From a bacterium SCSIO 12741 (GTDB taxonomy: Bacteria > Bacteroidota > Bacteroidia > Flavobacteriales_G > Salibacteraceae): a DNA stretch of 64,000 nt. The notes beneath the pieces were generated by a model. The model did no database searches. It saw nothing but the letters and a program-made list of their open reading frames with translations, and was not told where the DNA came from. This document shows, piece by piece, positions 60,835-64,000 of this stretch. Positions within the stretch are counted from its first letter, which is position 1. Each line of letters starts with the position of its first letter. The DNA lies in contig CP073749.1 in assembly GCA_024398055.1 (NCBI GenBank), forward strand, positions 1,674,594 through 1,738,593, written 5' to 3'. Made by a program: the position numbers and the translations under genes.

Positions 60835-61707
60835 ATGAATCGTTTAGCTATCCTCCTTTGTTTTTGCCTGCCAGGAATGGTTTGGGCTCAGCAAGAACCG
60901 CTTTACAATCTCTTTTGGAACAACTACTCAGTGTACAACCCTGCAGCTTCCGGCCTTTTCCACAAACACCATGTACATCTCAATGGCCGACTAACGGATT
61001 GGGGACGGTACCGCGAACAGAAATTGGTTAATGCCGGATATGACTACCGCATCGATGGCTTAAACAGCGGAATCGGAATTAACTATTCGTTTAACGAAGT
61101 AGGATTTGCACAAACCCAAAAATTGGGGATCAATTATGCCTATCAGGTTAAACTTAAAGGTGACCGGATTATCAGTGCCGGAGTCGCCGGATTTTATCAG
61201 GTTCGGGTAGCCGATTGGAGTGCAGCTACTTTTGGAGACCTTTATGCAGATCCTGCTGCAGGCCTTGATATGGCCAGCAATGCGTTTGATATGAACTTGG
61301 GAGTGTTCTACAAAGGAAAACATCTTTGGGGAGGAGTTTCCGTCACCCAGCTTTTGGAATCAGAATTGAGCTACTACCAAAACCGCCGCCATTTAATCGC
61401 AAACCTTACCTATGATTTCAAGTTGGGAGCGAATTGGCAAATACAACCCACCGCCTATTTAATAACCACTATAGACCCGTGGCTACACGATTACCATTTC
61501 AATGTGCGAACCATTTTTCGCAAAACCTATTGGATAGGGGCAACCTACCGCTACGATACCGCAGTTGCCGGAATGGCGGGTATTGAGATCAAACAAAAAT
61601 TTCGATTGAACTATGCGATCGATTATGTGTACAACAAGGACCATCATGGTTCACGGGTTTCTCAGGAGATTGGCTTGGCATTAATGTTAAAAAAGAAGTC
61701 CTCTTAA
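60835..61707 (+). CDS. PorP/SprF family T9SS outer-membrane protein
   Basis: This is a 290-residue predicted beta barrel with a signal peptide (RLAILLCFCLPGMVWAQ). The N-terminal mature segment YNLFWNNYSVYNPAASGLF is the signature of PorP/SprF proteins, which accompany T9SS and anchor or help secrete particular substrates. Strands GVSVTQLLESELSYYQ and WIGATYRYDTAVAG follow, with a typical end GLALMLKKKSS. It stands between two propeller-type T9SS substrates, so one or both are likely partners. Confidence 0.9.
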   Translation: MNRLAILLCFCLPGMVWAQQEPLYNLFWNNYSVYNPAASGLFHKHHVHLNGRLTDWGRYREQKLVNAGYDYRIDGLNSGIGINYSFNEVGFAQTQKLGINYAYQVKLKGDRIISAGVAGFYQVRVADWSAATFGDLYADPAAGLDMASNAFDMNLGVFYKGKHLWGGVSVTQLLESELSYYQNRRHLIANLTYDFKLGANWQIQPTAYLITTIDPWLHDYHFNVRTIFRKTYWIGATYRYDTAVAGMAGIEIKQKFRLNYAIDYVYNKDHHGSRVSQEIGLALMLKKKSS

Positions 61708-61780
61708 CTGAAAATCAGCCTCATTCAAAACCAAAGGGGCCAGATTCAAAAAAACTTGTCATACGTGTTGAAACCGTTGC

Positions 61781-61788
61781 TATGTTTG
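61781..61788 (+). promoter_or_regulatory. Candidate -7 box upstream of the second propeller gene
   Basis: TATGTTTG is an exact TAnnTTTG match, 45 bp before the ATG at 61833. A CTTG element at 61755 is 22 bases upstream, slightly far for a -33 box. Confidence 0.4.
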
Positions 61789-61832
61789 GACTTTTAGAAA
61801 TCAAATTACCGTAAAAACTTAAGGGAATAAGA

Positions 61833-63605
61833 ATGAGTTTATTAGAATCAGCTCCAACAACCAAAGCCAAAACTACTTTTTCGATTTTGTGCTTTTTAAT
61901 GGCCCTTCCGGGAGCCATTTTCGCGCAGAATACACATGGAACTTTTACCAAATCTCCTACCCAATTTGAGCAAGTGGATACCTGGGCAAGCCCCGATTTA
62001 GGTAGCCGCGCAGCCGATGAGGTCAAAGAGAATTGGGGATTGAACGGAGGAACACCGATGTCTTCTTCCAACATTTTTAACGCGATTGCTGCAGATGATA
62101 ATGGAAACCTGTACGTGATTGGAACCATTGAAGGCAATGCCCAATTTGGATCGATTAACGTATCCAGCGCATCCGGGCAAACAGCCATGGTCATTGGAAA
62201 GATTAACCCTAACGGCCAATGGGCATGGGTAAGAGCTGCTACCGGTGGACCTTCTTCTGGATTGGATTTGACCATCCGCAACAATGAGATTGCCATCGTA
62301 GGTCAGTTTCGTTCTTCCATCACTTTTGGTGGAAAAACCGGCTCAAGCAATGTGACCAATCAGGAAGAGGGCTTTGTGGCCAAAATGGACTTGAATGGAA
62401 ACATCAGTTGGATCAACGTAATTAATGGGGCGGGAACCCAAAACACCGAATTTGTTGAATTTGGATCTGATGGAAGCATCTACATTGCTGGGGAATTCTT
62501 CAACAATGTGATCCTGGGCAACGATGTGTACCAACGCCGTGGAAGTGGTGAGAAAGACATGTATGTGGCCAAGTTGTCAAACACCGGTTCCTGGACCTGG
62601 TCAGCCGATTTTGGAAGTACCGGTCGTGACTTTCTGGACAACATGGCCATTTCAGCCAACGACGAGTTAATTCTTTGTGGATCTTTTACCGAAAGAATGA
62701 CCTTGAGTGATGGTAACGACTTTTCTTCTGTCCACTCCAATCACATGGATGCCTACATCGTGTTGATGAATAGTCAGGGAGCATTTTCGGGCTACGGTGG
62801 ATTTTCCGGAGATGAAGACATTCGTGCCGAGGCCGTGGCTTTCAATTCTGCAGGCTTTGCCTTTATCGCGATCAACTTTAAGGACAATGTTTACTTCTTT
62901 GGAACAGAGTATGGATCCGTTGGAGGAGATTGGGGTTATTTGATGGTATCTCTGGCTCCGAACAACCAGATGGATGCCTTCTTTTCCTCCGAAGAGGATG
63001 AGTTTGTAGAAAGCATTGCGATCAACAAAGATGGCGACATGTACTTCGCTGGAGGTGAATTGGAAAGCGGTTCTTTTGGAGGCTGCGATATCAACCTTCG
63101 TAAAGTGGAATGGATTAGCCAAACCCAATTTACCCTAAGAAGCAATCGAGTGGGTAGTGCCTCAGGTTCCTGGGACCAGGCGGAAATGGTTTATGTGGAC
63201 AACAAAGACAATGTATACATTACCGGAGAGCACGAAGACAAACTGTACTTCGGAGGAGAAACCTTTAATTCTTCCGCTCGCCAAATGGCTTTGGTATTGG
63301 CTTTCACCGACAAGAGCGCAACCAATCCTGGAGACACCACAACATCCATTGTGGAGACTACCGCAGGACAAATGCTAAAGGTTTTTCCAAACCCGGCAAA
63401 CGGTCAATTGCATGTACAGACTTCTGGAGATAGCTTTGAGGCTTTCGACGCACAGATTAGAGGCGTAGATGGAAGACAATATGAAATCGAAATATTGGCT
63501 GAGCCAAGTTCAACTGAACGCGTTATCAATACGACTCATTTGGACCCAGGAGTGTATTTCCTACATGTAGAAGGAACCGCCATTCGATTTGCAGTGACCC
63601 ATTAA
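61833..63605 (+). CDS. T9SS-secreted beta-propeller protein
   Basis: This 590-residue protein has an N-terminal region of about 34 residues before the cleavage region (TTFSILCFLMALPGAIFAQ). The body is a propeller of SBBP-like blades (for example DDNGNLYVIGTIEGNAQFGS, GSIYIAGEFFNNVILGND, GDMYFAGGELESGSFGG, NVYITGEHEDKLYFGG). The C-terminus LKVFPNPANGQLHVQTSG to LDPGVYFLHVEGTAIRF is a type A T9SS sorting domain. It shares its blade type with the larger protein upstream of PorP/SprF. A strong terminator follows 51 bp after the stop. Confidence 0.85.
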   Translation: MSLLESAPTTKAKTTFSILCFLMALPGAIFAQNTHGTFTKSPTQFEQVDTWASPDLGSRAADEVKENWGLNGGTPMSSSNIFNAIAADDNGNLYVIGTIEGNAQFGSINVSSASGQTAMVIGKINPNGQWAWVRAATGGPSSGLDLTIRNNEIAIVGQFRSSITFGGKTGSSNVTNQEEGFVAKMDLNGNISWINVINGAGTQNTEFVEFGSDGSIYIAGEFFNNVILGNDVYQRRGSGEKDMYVAKLSNTGSWTWSADFGSTGRDFLDNMAISANDELILCGSFTERMTLSDGNDFSSVHSNHMDAYIVLMNSQGAFSGYGGFSGDEDIRAEAVAFNSAGFAFIAINFKDNVYFFGTEYGSVGGDWGYLMVSLAPNNQMDAFFSSEEDEFVESIAINKDGDMYFAGGELESGSFGGCDINLRKVEWISQTQFTLRSNRVGSASGSWDQAEMVYVDNKDNVYITGEHEDKLYFGGETFNSSARQMALVLAFTDKSATNPGDTTTSIVETTAGQMLKVFPNPANGQLHVQTSGDSFEAFDAQIRGVDGRQYEIEILAEPSSTERVINTTHLDPGVYFLHVEGTAIRFAVTH

Positions 63606-63655
63606 TTTGGGGCAAAATAAAGCCCTCTTAAAGTGGTTTGAATAAGATTTTTAAG

Positions 63656-63687
63656 AACCCGTCCTCGCGACGGGTTTTTTGTTTTTT
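63656..63687 (+). terminator. Rho-independent terminator after the propeller gene
   Basis: The stem CCCGTC/GACGGG (63658-63663 and 63669-63674, extendable by two A-T pairs) with the five-base loop CTCGC is followed by six T, a G and six more T. It closes the plus-strand run of secreted protein genes. Confidence 0.85.
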
Positions 63688-63765
63688 CGATCGAATTCGG
63701 CTGTTTTGAGCAAAAAGGATTCATTCTTTTGAAACAACCGAATAAATATTCGTTCAGTATATCTA

Positions 63766-63795
63766 TTTGATTGTCATTGCTATGAGGTAGATTTG
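63766..63795 (+). promoter_or_regulatory. Bacteroidota-type promoter of the last gene
   Basis: TTTG (63766-63769), an 18-base spacer and TAGATTTG (63788-63795) match both halves of the consensus exactly. The predicted transcript has a 5' leader of about 95 bases before the ATG at 63895; I see no riboswitch-like structure in it. Confidence 0.65.
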
Positions 63796-63894
63796 GCCTT
63801 TGAGTGACTGTCCTTAATCAAATAATAATTTGGACCATGCCGTTTTTTTTGTATTCTACGGCCGTTGCAGAATAGAAAAGTGCCGCAGAAAAAT

Positions 63895-64000
63895 ATGATT
63901 CAAAACAAAAAGTACCAGGCCTATAGCCTTCACAATTTCCGCCAAATTCCTCAAATGAAAATGCTCTCTGAAGAGCAACTATTTACCATCGAAGTGGTGG
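63895..64000 (+). CDS. Probable lysine 2,3-aminomutase family protein, N-terminal fragment
   Basis: Only 35 codons are inside the window: MIQNKKYQAYSLHNFRQI, then PQMKMLSEEQLFTIEVV. This start resembles the N-terminus of KamA-family radical SAM aminomutases in Bacteroidota, where a Y-x-x-x-x-L-x-N-F segment precedes SEEQ. The catalytic CxxxCxxC lies outside the window, so the call is tentative. Confidence 0.5.
   Translation, partial: MIQNKKYQAYSLHNFRQIPQMKMLSEEQLFTIEVV

Overview
The window comes from a member of the Bacteroidota, probably a free-living aerobic or facultative bacterium of Flavobacteriales/Cryomorphaceae type. The evidence is type IX secretion (T9SS) C-terminal sorting domains on several long secreted proteins, a PorP/SprF gene, Bacteroidota-type promoter boxes (TAnnTTTG) upstream of several genes, many glycosyltransferases and a SusC-free envelope gene set. 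I found no rRNA, tRNA, IS element, phage gene or CRISPR array.

Layout. 1-12201 is housekeeping: a minus-strand run of ferritin, radical SAM/SPASM protein and redoxin; rnr and polA (convergent); a polytopic membrane protein; and a split CoA-transferase operon (scoA, a GT-C type membrane glycosyltransferase, scoB). 12202-20273 is a periplasmic nitrate reductase operon: porin, NapD, NapA, a NapB-like protein with a duplicated diheme unit, a tetraheme cytochrome, a four-cluster ferredoxin and an NrfD-type quinol dehydrogenase. NapC, NapG and NapH are absent. 20336-22826 holds an AraC regulator, a pirin and a nitroreductase. 22827-27166 holds a hypothetical exported protein, a TPR histidine kinase with its NarL-type regulator, and a lipoprotein.

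27253-48193 (all minus strand) is an exopolysaccharide (EPS) locus in three operons plus a regulatory operon. The EPS genes encode WecA-like initiation (frameshifted), five glycosyltransferase/acyltransferase proteins, Wzx, Wzy, Wzc-like and Wza-like proteins, a three-domain fusion (APH-type kinase, nucleotidyltransferase, thymidylate-kinase-like) and two small receiver proteins. The regulatory operon encodes a sigma-54 response regulator, an H-NOX nitric oxide sensor, and an HNOBA-PAS-HisKA-REC-Hpt hybrid kinase.

The most interesting signal is a palindrome, TCTCnnnnAGAGA. It occurs in the four main intergenic gaps of this locus. At each gap a second, weaker copy lies 17-18 bp away and a TGGCAC-like (-24) element lies 73-81 bp downstream, 37-44 bp before the next start codon. 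I infer that this is the enhancer of the sigma-54 regulator, so that nitric oxide seen by H-NOX would control EPS operons A, B and C and the divergent gene for a 2171-residue T9SS protein. This places a nitric oxide switch for matrix production in the same window as a nitrate reductase.

48363-63605 (plus strand) carries four secreted or exported proteins (three clear T9SS substrates plus one further protein without a sorting domain), PorP/SprF, and another T9SS propeller protein, closed by a terminator at 63656. A gene that looks like lysine 2,3-aminomutase begins at 63895 behind a good promoter and runs out of the window.
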